This document shows, piece by piece, positions 1 to 9,491 of a stretch of DNA of 46,347 bases. A program made the translations under genes and the position numbers. Under the pieces are notes generated by a model. The model did not search any database. It saw nothing but the letters and a program-made list of their open reading frames with translations, and was not told where the DNA came from. Each line of letters begins with the position of its first letter. The first letter of the stretch is position 1. Source of the stretch: Sphaerospermopsis aphanizomenoides BCCUSP55 (GTDB taxonomy: Bacteria > Cyanobacteriota > Cyanobacteriia > Cyanobacteriales > Nostocaceae); contig NZ_LUFH02000047.1 in assembly GCF_001586785.1 (NCBI RefSeq), positions 1 to 46,347 on the forward strand, read 5' to 3'.

Positions 1-53
1 AATGGACATCTGCTTTGTGAAGCATAACGTGAGCTAAAAGCCCATTTTTTCGT

Positions 54-3000
54 TCAAGTCACACTGTTCCCCGTTCCCTGTTCCCTGTTCCCTTCTTCTA
101 CAGTTAACCAGACATTTGAGCCGGGAAAGGAAAATTTAATGGCGTTGCTGAGGAGGTTGATGAGGACTTGTAACAGACGATCTGGGTCGGTAAGAATTTG
201 TAAAGATAAGGATGTAGAATTCAAGGTGATGTTACCTTGGCTTGCCATTTCTTGCATTTGGGCAATGGCGCTATTAATCAAGTCGTTAGTGTTGCCAGGG
301 CGTTTTTTAAGATTGATTTTGCCTGATTCCAGACGTTCTAGATCAAGAATATCGTTAACTAGGCGGACTAGACGATCTACACCTTCTGTAGCAATTTCGA
401 TAGTAGTTTCACCTTCTGGGGAGTTGGCATCTATGATTTTGTCATGGAGCAAACTGAGCGCCGCTTGCATGGAAGTGAGAGGAGTCCGCAATTCATGGCT
501 GACGACTGAGATAAATTCAGCTTTCATTCGGTCTAGTTTATAACGCTCAGTGATGTCTTCACCAATGCTAATAGTACCGATGGGATTTCCCTCTACATCT
601 TGCAAAATGGTGTTGCTCCAGGAAATCATCCGTTCTTCACCTAATTTGGTTAAAATCTGATTTTGATAATGAGGATGGAGATTCTTATCTATTACCTCTT
701 GGAAACAATTTTCTATTAAAGGTTGTTGACTTTGAGGCAGGAAATTATTAAACCAATTTTTACCTAAAACTTCTTCTTTGGTGTAGTTGGTGAGTTGCAA
801 AAAGAAAGGATTAGCATACTCAACATTACCATGAATATCTAAACCAATTACTATTAACTGCACATTATCTAGGAGTGATTTCCAGCGTCGGTCTGATTCT
901 TGGAGAGCCGCTTCTATTTGTTTTTGCTCAGTTATATCACGAGCGATAGTAGATATATATTGTGTATGGTTGCTACCAAAAGTATGAGCAATCAGCACTT
1001 GAGAAATAGGAATTTCTTGCCCTTCATGGTTTAAAAAGGCTGTTTCTCCCACCCAAACACCATGTCGGACTGCGTAAGGAATGGCCTGATTTTGAATGAT
1101 TTCTAAAGCCCATAGGGGATGGACATCAGCAATACCAATGTGACCTGCTGGTGCATTCTCAGCTAAACCTACGAGACGACGGCCAGCTTTATTAACATAT
1201 TCTGTTTTTTGGTTGTCAAATCTCACTGTAGCAATAACATCAGAAGTAGCTTCTATAATAGTAATCAGCTTTTCTCGCTCCATTTCTAAACGTTTGCGTT
1301 CAGTGATTTCAATGACAATAGTTCCTAGTGCTACAGGATTTCCCGTTTCTCCAAGAATAGGAAAATAGGAGACTAGCCAATAACCTATGACTCCTGGCTG
1401 ACTAGGAGCAGGACTGCTAATTTCTAAGTTACAAATCGGTTGTTTAGTATCTAGAATAGTTTGTAATAAAGGTAAAACTTTTGTGGCAATTTCTGGTATC
1501 AACTCCATCACTGATTTACCCAGATGCGCCTCAATACTATATCCGTTAATTTCTGCCAATTTCTGATTAATTTTTAAGAATCGGAACTGATTATCAACTA
1601 TAGATAATCCTACATTTACTTGACTTGCAGCATGAAAAAATCCATCTAATAATTGTTCCCGATTTCTTAATTCTCGCTCTAGTTTCTCTCGCTGAAGCAG
1701 TTCTCTTTGTAGGTTATGGTTAGCCTCAGCTAGTTGTACTGTGCGTTCTGTAACTCGCTTTTCTAATTGCAAATTCAATTTTTGTAGTTCTATTTCTATT
1801 CGTTTGCGGTCAGTAATATCTTCCGAGAAAATGATAATGCCACAAATTTCATCATTGCTATTATACCAAGGACGGACTTCCCAACGTAACCATTGATGTG
1901 AACCATCTGCTCTGATAAATAAATCTTCATCACATTTCTCGACTGCACCAGCAAGACAACGTTGATGAATTTGTTGCCATTTTTGAGTAATTTCCGGGAA
2001 GATTTCGTAATGGGACTTACCAATGATGGCTTCTATGGACTCAAGTTTATAATCATCTATCCATCGCTGGCTGGCAATAATATAGTGCATATTGCGGTCA
2101 AACATGGCAATACCCGCTGGTGCATATTTAGCAAATAACTCCAGTTGTTTTTCTCGTTCCTGTAAAATCGCTTCTGCTTGAATTCGTTGTGCTAGTTCAG
2201 TTTGCAGCTTTTCTATTAATGATGCTTGTTGAACAGCAATTCCCACCTGGATGGCTAATTGGTTCATCAATTCCACATCGGAACTCGTCCAGTTTCGGGG
2301 TGCTGTACACTCATGAGCAATGAGTAATCCCCAAAGATTTTCTCCTTGGATAATGGGTACTATTAAATTTGCCCGAATCATCAAAGAAGTTAAAAATTCC
2401 CGGTGGCATTCTGTCAAACTAGAATCTGTATTGACATCATTAATTGTTCTAGTTCTTCCCTGTCTATAAGGTTCTATCCACATTTCCGGAAAGCACTCTT
2501 CTTTAATTATCCAGTGAAGAATGGAAAATGCTGAGTCAGAGACAGATTCTTTAATAACTAAGCCAGTACCATCAGCTTGAAATTGGTAGATAATTGTGCG
2601 CTCGCTCTCCAGAATATTTCTAATTTCTGTAACTGTCGTATGAAGAATATCTTCAATATTCAGACAATCCCGGATAGAAAGTGCAGTTTTGGTCATTAAT
2701 TGTTGTCGCTGTTGTTGCCGTTCTCTTTGTTGAATCAGTTGAGTCTGTTGTAGGATATTGGTAATAGCTTGATTTAGATTGGCAGAGGTGACGCGGTTTT
2801 TTTCTAAATAATCCTGTGCGCCATTTTTAAACAAATCAACAGCAATATTTGTACTTTGCTGACCTGTGAGGATGATAGCAGGAATTCTATCTTCACCTGT
2901 TTGTTGTCGTAATTGCTGCAAAAACTCTAACCCATCTATATCGGGTAAAAAGTAGTCAATCAGCATTACATCTGGCATCTGCTTTTGACACCAAAGTAAA

Positions 3001-3251
3001 GCATCCTCAGCATTATCAAACTCAACAATCTGGTAATTACGAAGATGATTATGGGTAAGATAGCGGTGGTAAGTAACGCGATCAGCTGCTGAATCATCCA
3101 ACAATAAAATAGTATATTGCCTCGTCTCTAGAGGCTCCATAGACTCAATAGTTTGCCGACTGATCTGTTTTCTTTTGAGGGTAGCTACTTCTGATCGCAA
3201 TACCTCTAATTCAGCAATTAGTTGTGTTTTATTTTTATAGTAATTTTCCAT
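54..3251 (-). CDS. Multi-PAS hybrid sensor histidine kinase with truncated ATPase domain
   Basis: A 1065-residue sensory kinase. Domains seen in order: receiver (about 45-165; acidic pair D52/D53, phosphoacceptor D99, T129, K151), a GAF domain (about 200-360) carrying a Cys-His pair (ECHREFL) like bilin-binding GAFs, four PAS segments separated by short coiled coils (about 370-915), a HisKA H-box (SHELRTPL, His about 919) and the start of an HATPase domain. The N-box (NLLSNAIKFS) is present, but the protein then runs into a heptamer repeat (EGNREQGTGN) and stops, so the G1, F and G2 boxes are missing. The ATG at 3251 is preferred over an upstream ATG at 3299 because a clear GGGAGG lies just before it and it starts after the receiver gene ends at 3274. 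It is last in a run with the phytochrome and Rcp-like genes, which suggests light signalling (inference). Autokinase activity is doubtful without the lost boxes. Confidence 0.85.
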   Translation of the reverse strand: MENYYKNKTQLIAELEVLRSEVATLKRKQISRQTIESMEPLETRQYTILLLDDSAADRVTYHRYLTHNHLRNYQIVEFDNAEDALLWCQKQMPDVMLIDYFLPDIDGLEFLQQLRQQTGEDRIPAIILTGQQSTNIAVDLFKNGAQDYLEKNRVTSANLNQAITNILQQTQLIQQRERQQQRQQLMTKTALSIRDCLNIEDILHTTVTEIRNILESERTIIYQFQADGTGLVIKESVSDSAFSILHWIIKEECFPEMWIEPYRQGRTRTINDVNTDSSLTECHREFLTSLMIRANLIVPIIQGENLWGLLIAHECTAPRNWTSSDVELMNQLAIQVGIAVQQASLIEKLQTELAQRIQAEAILQEREKQLELFAKYAPAGIAMFDRNMHYIIASQRWIDDYKLESIEAIIGKSHYEIFPEITQKWQQIHQRCLAGAVEKCDEDLFIRADGSHQWLRWEVRPWYNSNDEICGIIIFSEDITDRKRIEIELQKLNLQLEKRVTERTVQLAEANHNLQRELLQREKLERELRNREQLLDGFFHAASQVNVGLSIVDNQFRFLKINQKLAEINGYSIEAHLGKSVMELIPEIATKVLPLLQTILDTKQPICNLEISSPAPSQPGVIGYWLVSYFPILGETGNPVALGTIVIEITERKRLEMEREKLITIIEATSDVIATVRFDNQKTEYVNKAGRRLVGLAENAPAGHIGIADVHPLWALEIIQNQAIPYAVRHGVWVGETAFLNHEGQEIPISQVLIAHTFGSNHTQYISTIARDITEQKQIEAALQESDRRWKSLLDNVQLIVIGLDIHGNVEYANPFFLQLTNYTKEEVLGKNWFNNFLPQSQQPLIENCFQEVIDKNLHPHYQNQILTKLGEERMISWSNTILQDVEGNPIGTISIGEDITERYKLDRMKAEFISVVSHELRTPLTSMQAALSLLHDKIIDANSPEGETTIEIATEGVDRLVRLVNDILDLERLESGKINLKKRPGNTNDLINSAIAQMQEMASQGNITLNSTSLSLQILTDPDRLLQVLINLLSNAIKFSFPGSNVWLTVEEGNREQGTGNSVT
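64..103. repeat. GGGAACA-type heptamer tandem repeat inside kinase 3' end
   Basis: Several imperfect copies of GTTCCCT on the plus strand (GGGAACA on the minus). The same unit recurs at 10056-10075 and 27311-27351. Here it encodes the last residues of the kinase and coincides with loss of the rest of the ATPase domain. Confidence 0.8.
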
Positions 3252-3261
3252 GCTACCTCCC
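3252..3261 (-). promoter_or_regulatory. Strong Shine-Dalgarno that sets the hybrid kinase start
   Basis: On the minus strand GGGAGGTAGC directly precedes the ATG at 3251. No such motif precedes the longer reading-frame start at 3299, which would also overlap the preceding receiver gene. Confidence 0.6.
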
Positions 3262-3273
3262 ATTAGTGATAGC

Positions 3274-3720
3274 TTATTCAGGTAAAACAGAAAATTCAAA
3301 CCAATATCGAATTAAAATATTAATTGTCTCTGTTAAAGCTGATAAACCCATTGGCTTTAAAATATAATTATTGACTCCTTGCTCATAACAAAACTGCACG
3401 TCTTTTTGATTGAAAGATGTGGTAAACACAACCACAGGAATCAATTTTAATTCTTCATTTTTTTTGAGAGTTTCTAATACTTCTCTACCATCTGTTCCCG
3501 GTAAGTTTAAATCTAAAAGAATTAAATTAGGACGAGGGGCTGTTTCCGGTTTAGCATAGTCACCTGCTTGCAACAAGAAATCTAAGGCTGTATCACCATC
3601 ACTACACCGATAAATGGGCTTGTAAAAATCCAAATTTTTGAGAACTCGTATGAATGATTCAAAATCTTCATCGCTATCTTCTATAACTAATAAGTTGATA
3701 TTTTTATCTTCAATTTTCAT
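3274..3720 (-). CDS. Rcp1-like single-domain response regulator
   Basis: A 148-residue stand-alone receiver. Acidic pocket E14/D15, phosphoacceptor D70 in LILLDLNLPG, T100 and K122 (ILKP) are all visible, so it should be phosphorylatable. Size and sequence fit the Rcp1 family, the cognate regulators of cyanobacterial phytochromes, which have no DNA-binding output domain. Its start overlaps the end of the upstream phytochrome gene by 11 nt, implying translational coupling and direct phosphotransfer from that kinase. The next gene downstream begins 23 nt after its stop codon. Function as the phytochrome partner is inferred from gene order and family; the downstream target is unknown. Confidence 0.92.
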   Translation of the reverse strand: MKIEDKNINLLVIEDSDEDFESFIRVLKNLDFYKPIYRCSDGDTALDFLLQAGDYAKPETAPRPNLILLDLNLPGTDGREVLETLKKNEELKLIPVVVFTTSFNQKDVQFCYEQGVNNYILKPMGLSALTETINILIRYWFEFSVLPE

Positions 3721-6013
3721 TAGCTTTGGTAAGAGTAAAATAAAATGTTGTTCCTGCTTTCAATTTTGATTCTACCCAAATTTGTCCTCCGTGTCTTTCT
3801 ACAATTTTTTTAACTATGGTTAGTCCTGCACCTGTTCCCCCTCCATACTGACTTTGCCCATGCAAGCGTTTAAAAATACGAAATATAGAATCTAGATGCT
3901 TTTCTCTGATACCTATGCCATTATCTTTGACATAAAAAATGGGGAGATTATTTTGAAAACAAGGATGCTCAATTAATGACCAGTTAGGTTTACCTATTGT
4001 CCAACCAATTTCTATCTGTTTTTCTGGTTGTTCATTATATTTAATAGCGTTACTCATTAAGTTAGTATAAATTTCTTCTAATAACACCCGGTCAGCTTTG
4101 ACGACTGGTAGATTTTTAGCAATTTGGAGATTAATTTGAGAATCTGATTTACTCATTTTGATCAGATCAAAAACATTATTAACTAAATCATTTAAGTTAA
4201 TATCAGTCCGGTTTAATTCCGCACGAGATAACCGGGAAAAATGCAGTAAGGCATTAATTAGATTCTCCATGCGCGTTGTTAATTTCATTAAAGTATCTAA
4301 TTTGTGTACTCCATCTGCATCTAATTGATGTCCATAATCTTCTAACAGAAAGTTAGCATAATTGTGAATGCCTCTTAAGGGTTCTTTCAAATCATGGGAA
4401 GCAATATAAGCAAAAGCATCTAATTCATTATTGCTGTCTTGTAGTTGTTCATTAATTAATGCTAGTTCATCGGCTTTTTTCAAAATAATCCCCACAATGA
4501 CACTACGTAATTCAATCGCTGCTTCAATTTCATATTTCTGCCAGGATAGACTTTTAAGTTTGACAATTTCTTGCCATTTTTTAAAAGATTTGCGGGGTGA
4601 AAGTGTCAGATTACCATCTTCATCAATATTTTTGTGTTTATGGGGATTTCCTCCCCAATTTACAGTTTGAATAACTTCAGGACGAAACCAGATAATGAAA
4701 TTGTGTTGTAATTTAGTAACAGCAACAACAATTACACCAGACGCTAATTCTTTAAACTGTTCTGCGGGTGGATAAACTTTAGGTAAAATATCTGTATAAT
4801 AAAGATTATTTTGTAGATGAGGTTTAAGCCAATCTATTAACTGATGAATTTGCTGTTCTGAGGGAGTAGAACCCAACAATATCACCACATCATTAGAAAT
4901 AATGGCTGCTCCACTAGCTTTAACTAAATTCAATAAATCGCTTTGATTGTTTGCTAATACATCCACAAAATCTTCTGCTTCTGAGAGTTTTTCAACAAAA
5001 TTAGACAGCAAGTTTTTAAATTGTATTTTATCAGTTAAATTTTCTTGTTCTTCTTTATTACTTAATTCCAGAGACATCAATTGTCCAATTAATTCACAGA
5101 AAGTTCGGACATGATAGGAAAGATATTTATCTGTTTGATGATGACAAGCAATTAAACCCCAAAGACGATGATTTTGTAATAAAGAAATTGACATTGATGC
5201 ACCTACTTGCATATTTTGTAAGTATTCAATATGCAGAGAGGAGACACTTCTTAAAATTGAAAAGCTTAAATCTGGTGCATTTTGGGTATGAGGAGAAATA
5301 CTAGGAATTAAAGCCGCAGGTTGATAATTTACATTAGGAATTAAACGTAATTTATTTAAGCGGTATAGTTCTTTCGCTGGTCTGGGAATATCGCTATCAG
5401 GATAGCGTAAACCCAAATAAGAATCTAAGTCGTCACGTTTAGTTTCCGCGATAACTTCTCCTGAACCATCAGGATCAAAACGATAGACCATCACTCGGTC
5501 AAATCCAGTAATTTCTCTAATTTCTTCAGTAATTAATTGACTTAAATGGCTGACATCAGATACATTTTTAATTTTTGTAAGCAGATGACGAGTTAATTGA
5601 TAAAAATGGAAAAAATCATAATTTTCATCTCCCTGTAAAGGTTCAAGTTCTAGAATTAATAAATTATCGAGTGAACGATGCACAATCCCATGAATAGGGA
5701 TAGTTTCTCCTTGGGAATTTAGTATATTTAAATTGAGTGGATTGATTGCCTCAAAATCTCGTTCTAAACAATCATTGATAGCGTTGATGTCGTCGGAATT
5801 AAAAAATTGATTCAAACTGGATTTTAATAACTCCTGAGGAGAATAGCCTAGAAGTGATTCAGTATTATCGCTGACTTGAGTAATTTGCCAGTCGTCTTCA
5901 TTAAAAATCAGAAATACGCCATGAGGTTGAATGGCATTAGGAATATGAATTGGTTCACGATCGCAATTAGTGAGAGTAATTGGTTGATCAAAAATGTAAT
6001 TTAGAGAAATCAT
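3710..6013 (-). CDS. Bacteriophytochrome-type histidine kinase
   Basis: A 767-residue red/far-red photoreceptor kinase. The N-terminal PAS has the bacteriophytochrome signature CDREPIHIP with C17 at the position that binds biliverdin. The GAF domain (about 140-305) has the DIP motif (PDSDIP) and the chromophore-contacting His (LHIEYL) but no Cys before that His, unlike Cph1-type phytochromes. This points to biliverdin rather than phycocyanobilin. The PHY domain follows (about 325-500). The kinase module has an H-box at H540 (SHDLKEPL), N-box NLMSNAIKYN, G1 DNGIGI and G2 GGGTGAGL. It resembles AphB/CphB of Nostoc and Calothrix. It heads a tight minus-strand run with the Rcp-like regulator and the hybrid kinase. 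Confident in the family; the exact absorbing states are not visible in sequence. Confidence 0.93.
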   Translation of the reverse strand: MISLNYIFDQPITLTNCDREPIHIPNAIQPHGVFLIFNEDDWQITQVSDNTESLLGYSPQELLKSSLNQFFNSDDINAINDCLERDFEAINPLNLNILNSQGETIPIHGIVHRSLDNLLILELEPLQGDENYDFFHFYQLTRHLLTKIKNVSDVSHLSQLITEEIREITGFDRVMVYRFDPDGSGEVIAETKRDDLDSYLGLRYPDSDIPRPAKELYRLNKLRLIPNVNYQPAALIPSISPHTQNAPDLSFSILRSVSSLHIEYLQNMQVGASMSISLLQNHRLWGLIACHHQTDKYLSYHVRTFCELIGQLMSLELSNKEEQENLTDKIQFKNLLSNFVEKLSEAEDFVDVLANNQSDLLNLVKASGAAIISNDVVILLGSTPSEQQIHQLIDWLKPHLQNNLYYTDILPKVYPPAEQFKELASGVIVVAVTKLQHNFIIWFRPEVIQTVNWGGNPHKHKNIDEDGNLTLSPRKSFKKWQEIVKLKSLSWQKYEIEAAIELRSVIVGIILKKADELALINEQLQDSNNELDAFAYIASHDLKEPLRGIHNYANFLLEDYGHQLDADGVHKLDTLMKLTTRMENLINALLHFSRLSRAELNRTDINLNDLVNNVFDLIKMSKSDSQINLQIAKNLPVVKADRVLLEEIYTNLMSNAIKYNEQPEKQIEIGWTIGKPNWSLIEHPCFQNNLPIFYVKDNGIGIREKHLDSIFRIFKRLHGQSQYGGGTGAGLTIVKKIVERHGGQIWVESKLKAGTTFYFTLTKANEN

Positions 6014-6036
6014 AATTAAATTAGGAGTTTAGGAGT

Positions 6037-6146
6037 ATGGCTAACGCCACGCTGCGCTATCAGGAGTATGGCTTACGCCACGCTATGCCTACGGCACGCT
6101 GCGCGAACGCTATCAGGAGTATGGCTTACGCCACGCTTCGCACTTC
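6037..6146. repeat. Interspersed repeat family (GGAGTATGGCTTACGCC)
   Basis: Three tandem, partly degenerate units of a repeat built from CAGGAGTATGGCTTACGCCA plus an inner CGGCACGCTGCGCGAACGC segment. Other copies lie at 9216-9232, 18281-18300, 22727-22838 and 39310-39454, on either strand. This is typical dispersed repeat DNA of Nostocales intergenic regions. Confidence 0.75.
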
Positions 6147-6151
6147 AGGAG

Positions 6152-6193
6152 TTCAGGAAGAAGAAAGAAGAAAGAAGAAAGAAGAAAGAAGAA
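6152..6193. repeat. GAAGAAA heptamer tandem repeat
   Basis: About five to six head-to-tail copies of a GAAGAAA unit downstream of the GGDEF regulator gene. A short tandem heptamer (STRR class) with no coding meaning seen. Confidence 0.8.
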
Positions 6194-6237
6194 ATTTTTC
6201 CCCTGCTCCCACGCTCCCAAGCTCCCTACACCCTTAT

Positions 6238-8637
6238 TTAAAAGGTTGCAGAACAAATACAATTTCTCCCCAGTGCTTTGGCTTGGTAAAGTGCGGCATC
6301 TGCTTGTTGGTAAAGTGTTTGTAAATCTTTGCCGTCATCGGGAGCTTGAGCAATTCCCCCACTAAATGTTACCTGAAATCTAGTTCCATCGGGGACAGTG
6401 AATGAATACTGACTAAATTGCTCAAGCACTTGTGCTAATCTTCGCATTCCATCTTCTTTGCTTGTCCCATACATTCCTACCACAAATTCTTCACCACCCC
6501 AACGTCCAACTACATCTTCCTGTCTAAAAGATTGGCTGATAAGTTTGCCAAAATAGTTGAGGACGCGATCGCCCATTTCATGACCATATTTATCGTTAAC
6601 AGATTTAAAGTGATCTAAATCCAGTATGGCTAAACTAAAAAGTTGTTGTTGTCGTTGTGCTAACTGTAAAAATCTTGTTAGGTCTTGTAAAGCTTGCCGA
6701 CGCAGACTTACTCCCGTCAGTGCATCTATTTCTGCCATTCTCCACAGTTTGCGTTGTTCTAAGCGAGTTCGCACACGGGTTAATAATTCCGTTGGCACAA
6801 TTGGTTTAATCAAGAAATCATCCGCACCAACAGCAAAACTATGTTGAATAGTGGCAATATCACTATGGGAAGATAAAAACAAAACAGGTAAACGATTCCA
6901 TCGGGCATCATTGCGGACTACTTGACACAAATCAAATCCACTCCAAAAAGTGACTGTATTTTCTTTACTATTTTGATGGGAAATAACACTAAATTCAACA
7001 TCCAAAATTAACAAATCAGGAATTGTTTGTTCTAGTGTCTCCCAGAATTTATGGGGCTGATTTAATAGAGTCAGCTGATATCCAGAGGGTTCTAATAGGT
7101 TACGCAAAAGATTTAGCAACCCTAGATCATCATCAACAATCAACAACTTAGCTACAGATTGATTCACCTGTTGTATGACTTGGGTGATGGTCGCTAATAC
7201 TTCAGTGGGAAGTATTGGCTTCTGTAAAAAGGATTTACATCCTAACCGCGCTGCTTCTACCCGTTGAGTAAAGGAATCTTCAGCAGTCAGCATGAAAATA
7301 GGAATCTCTGGATACTGGTTACGTACTGTTGCTAGAAAATCTAACCCATTTTCTGAAGAATCAGGAAAGTTGATATCCAACAAAATCGCATCAAAGTGAT
7401 GAGCTAAAAATTGCTGTGCTTGGGGGATATTAACTGCTATTTCGGTTTTAAATCCCCAATTTGTGGCTTCTATTGCTATCTGCTTGGCTAAGGACAAATC
7501 ATCATCTACGATCAATAGAGACGCTGAAGGGATAATAGGCGCTAGGGCTAGTAACTGTGAATATTCTGCTTGATTTTCAAAACTGTATTGCTCTATTTGC
7601 TGTTGTAACTGTGTTACCAGTTGCCCTATTTTTTCAATTTCCGGTGGTTTTAATTCTGTTTCTTGCTGGAAAAACTGCTGAATCTGACGAGAAATTTGAG
7701 AAGCTACATCTAAACCAAAACATCCTAATGAACCAATCAGGGTATGTGCTTCTCTTTCAGCTTGATGTTTTTGTATAGGTGTGAGAGTCCCATGTTGTAA
7801 AGCAGTAATAGCTTGTTGAATAATAAAAAGGCGATCGCTATAAGACTGGCTATATTTTTGCCAAACAGTTTTTAGTTCCGGTGCAACATCATCTGCGGGG
7901 ACAGGTGCAGAAGTAAGATCTTCCTTCCCATTCTGATCTAAAACTTTCTGTTGCTTGAGTCGATATCCCTGTTTATAAATAGTTTCTAATATATCTGTAA
8001 CACCCGCTTGTTTAAGTTTATGACGCAAACCCTTGATATGTGCGCGTACTGCTCCCTCAGTGGGAGATTCATCTGCTGTCCACAGTCTGTCTAATAAACG
8101 ACAAGGACTAAAAATTTGCTCAGGATGTCGCAAAAAAAGTTCTAGTATTTCATATTCTTTTGCAGCTAAATAAATCGGCTTTCCTTGATAGGTGACTTCA
8201 CAACTATTCGGGTTTAGTAACAAATCACCCCAAGTTAACAAAGGATTTCTTTGTATCTGGTTTCGTCGTAGTAATGCCCGAATTCGAGCTAATAATTCAT
8301 CTAGATCAAATGGTTTAGCTATGTAATCATCAGCACCTGCATCCAACCCCAGAACTTTATTTGTCACTTCATCCAATGAAGTCATTAAGATCACAGGGGT
8401 GTCACGATTAGGATTAAGAGTAGAAGAATTATTAGCCCGGAGTTTTTTACAGAAACTAATACCATCCAGCTTCGGTACAATTACATCTAGGAGGATCAGA
8501 TCATAAGTATAAATTTCTGCTAAGTCCCATCCTGCTTGACCATCCTGGGCTAACTCAACCTGATAGCGTTGCTTGGCAAATGTCATCTGTAGCAACTGAG
8601 CTATGTTTCTATCATCTTCGACACAAAGAATTTTCAC
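6238..8637 (-). CDS. REC-wHTH-Hpt-REC-REC-GGDEF hybrid response regulator
   Basis: A 799-residue regulator combining DNA-binding and c-di-GMP outputs. Order: receiver 1 (D8/D9, D51, K108); OmpR/PhoB-type winged helix (about 130-228); Hpt-like helix bundle with H298 in HTLIGS; receiver 2 (D421, LQKP); receiver 3 (D546, with an insert before the FDL helix, LIKP); GGDEF domain (about 632-795). The cyclase has GGEEF at 714-718 and an intact inhibitory RxxD (RQED, 705-708) five residues upstream, so an active, product-inhibited diguanylate cyclase is expected. No kinase domain is present, so phosphate must come from another protein. It is set off from the phytochrome run by about 225 nt of repeats and is probably a separate transcription unit. 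Confidence 0.92.
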   Translation of the reverse strand: MKILCVEDDRNIAQLLQMTFAKQRYQVELAQDGQAGWDLAEIYTYDLILLDVIVPKLDGISFCKKLRANNSSTLNPNRDTPVILMTSLDEVTNKVLGLDAGADDYIAKPFDLDELLARIRALLRRNQIQRNPLLTWGDLLLNPNSCEVTYQGKPIYLAAKEYEILELFLRHPEQIFSPCRLLDRLWTADESPTEGAVRAHIKGLRHKLKQAGVTDILETIYKQGYRLKQQKVLDQNGKEDLTSAPVPADDVAPELKTVWQKYSQSYSDRLFIIQQAITALQHGTLTPIQKHQAEREAHTLIGSLGCFGLDVASQISRQIQQFFQQETELKPPEIEKIGQLVTQLQQQIEQYSFENQAEYSQLLALAPIIPSASLLIVDDDLSLAKQIAIEATNWGFKTEIAVNIPQAQQFLAHHFDAILLDINFPDSSENGLDFLATVRNQYPEIPIFMLTAEDSFTQRVEAARLGCKSFLQKPILPTEVLATITQVIQQVNQSVAKLLIVDDDLGLLNLLRNLLEPSGYQLTLLNQPHKFWETLEQTIPDLLILDVEFSVISHQNSKENTVTFWSGFDLCQVVRNDARWNRLPVLFLSSHSDIATIQHSFAVGADDFLIKPIVPTELLTRVRTRLEQRKLWRMAEIDALTGVSLRRQALQDLTRFLQLAQRQQQLFSLAILDLDHFKSVNDKYGHEMGDRVLNYFGKLISQSFRQEDVVGRWGGEEFVVGMYGTSKEDGMRRLAQVLEQFSQYSFTVPDGTRFQVTFSGGIAQAPDDGKDLQTLYQQADAALYQAKALGRNCICSATF

Positions 8638-9491
8638 ATGGGTTTATCCTTCCTTCATGTCATGGAAATAATGAACATCTGGATTTTTCACAACGTATTC
8701 AATATTAGCATTTTTTAACCAATGTAGATACCAGTTTTCCTACATAGGCAGTCAGCAAGGAGTAGCAGCTTGTCTAGCATACTGGTCAAAAGTCAGCAAA
8801 TTAAAGGCGCAGTTAAACTGAAACCAAAAGGTGTTGTGATAATGACTTAAACAGTGTATTCGGACTTTTTTCCGTTATTAACGGCATTTCTTGCCAGCAT
8901 CGGCGACAAAACCAATATGTATGATGTTGGCTAAAATTGCGGGTCATAGGGTAAGAACAGCAAGGACAGGTATTCATATATTTTTAAAAGGCTATTACAA
9001 AATTTTTGTGGCGAGCAATGCACAGAGAATTGAAGCAATCTCTTTGAATTTGAAGCTATGAAGAATTTATGAAATATTTGTGAATTGCAGTCAAATATTA
9101 CAAAAATATAACAATTAAATACATTCCGCAAACCAGTTTAGCTTTTTGTGTATTTACAGCAGAATTCAGGAGTCAGAATTCAGGAGTCAGGAGTGAAAGC
9201 TCATTGCTGCTTGATAGCGCAGCTTGGCGTAAGCCATGTTGTGAACTTTAGTTTGTACCTCCAACTAGTAACCCATTTTCATAAAAAAAATGAAAGTTAG
9301 TTTTTTACTAATTTAGGGAACTCTATTTATAGAGTTCAACTACCCACACTGATAGTACTTTTTACTACTGGGGTAAAGTCAATAATGCAGTCAACATCTT
9401 GGTTAATCAAGTGTTGTAGTCAGTATCAACTTTATTCTATGGGCTGCGTTGAACTGTATTTTCATCCCATTGTTGCTTTTGAGTATTACTT
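8638..9491. other. Long intergenic region with repeats and a small inverted repeat
   Basis: No convincing gene in 850 nt between two divergently read genes. It holds CAGGAGT-type repeats (9162-9196), a degenerate copy of the GGCGTAAGCCAT repeat (about 9216-9232), and a perfect 8-bp inverted repeat at 9318-9337. The 66-codon minus-strand frame at 8931-9131 has no start signal or recognisable content. Confidence 0.6.
9318..9337. promoter_or_regulatory. Inverted repeat upstream of the Tudor-knot gene
   Basis: GAACTCTA-TTTA-TAGAGTTC is a perfect 8-bp palindromic stem, 155 nt before the downstream ATG. No T-run follows, so it is not a good intrinsic terminator. It could be an operator or a leader hairpin; function is unknown. 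Confidence 0.35.

Noticed and set aside
139-543. 134-codon plus-strand frame
   Set aside because: Antisense shadow of the HisKA region of the hybrid kinase.
8931-9131. A 66-codon minus-strand frame in the long gap
   Set aside because: Low-complexity, phenylalanine/serine-rich translation of AT-rich DNA, no start signal.
9318-9337. Intrinsic terminator
   Set aside because: Perfect stem but no T-run after it, and it is upstream of a gene.
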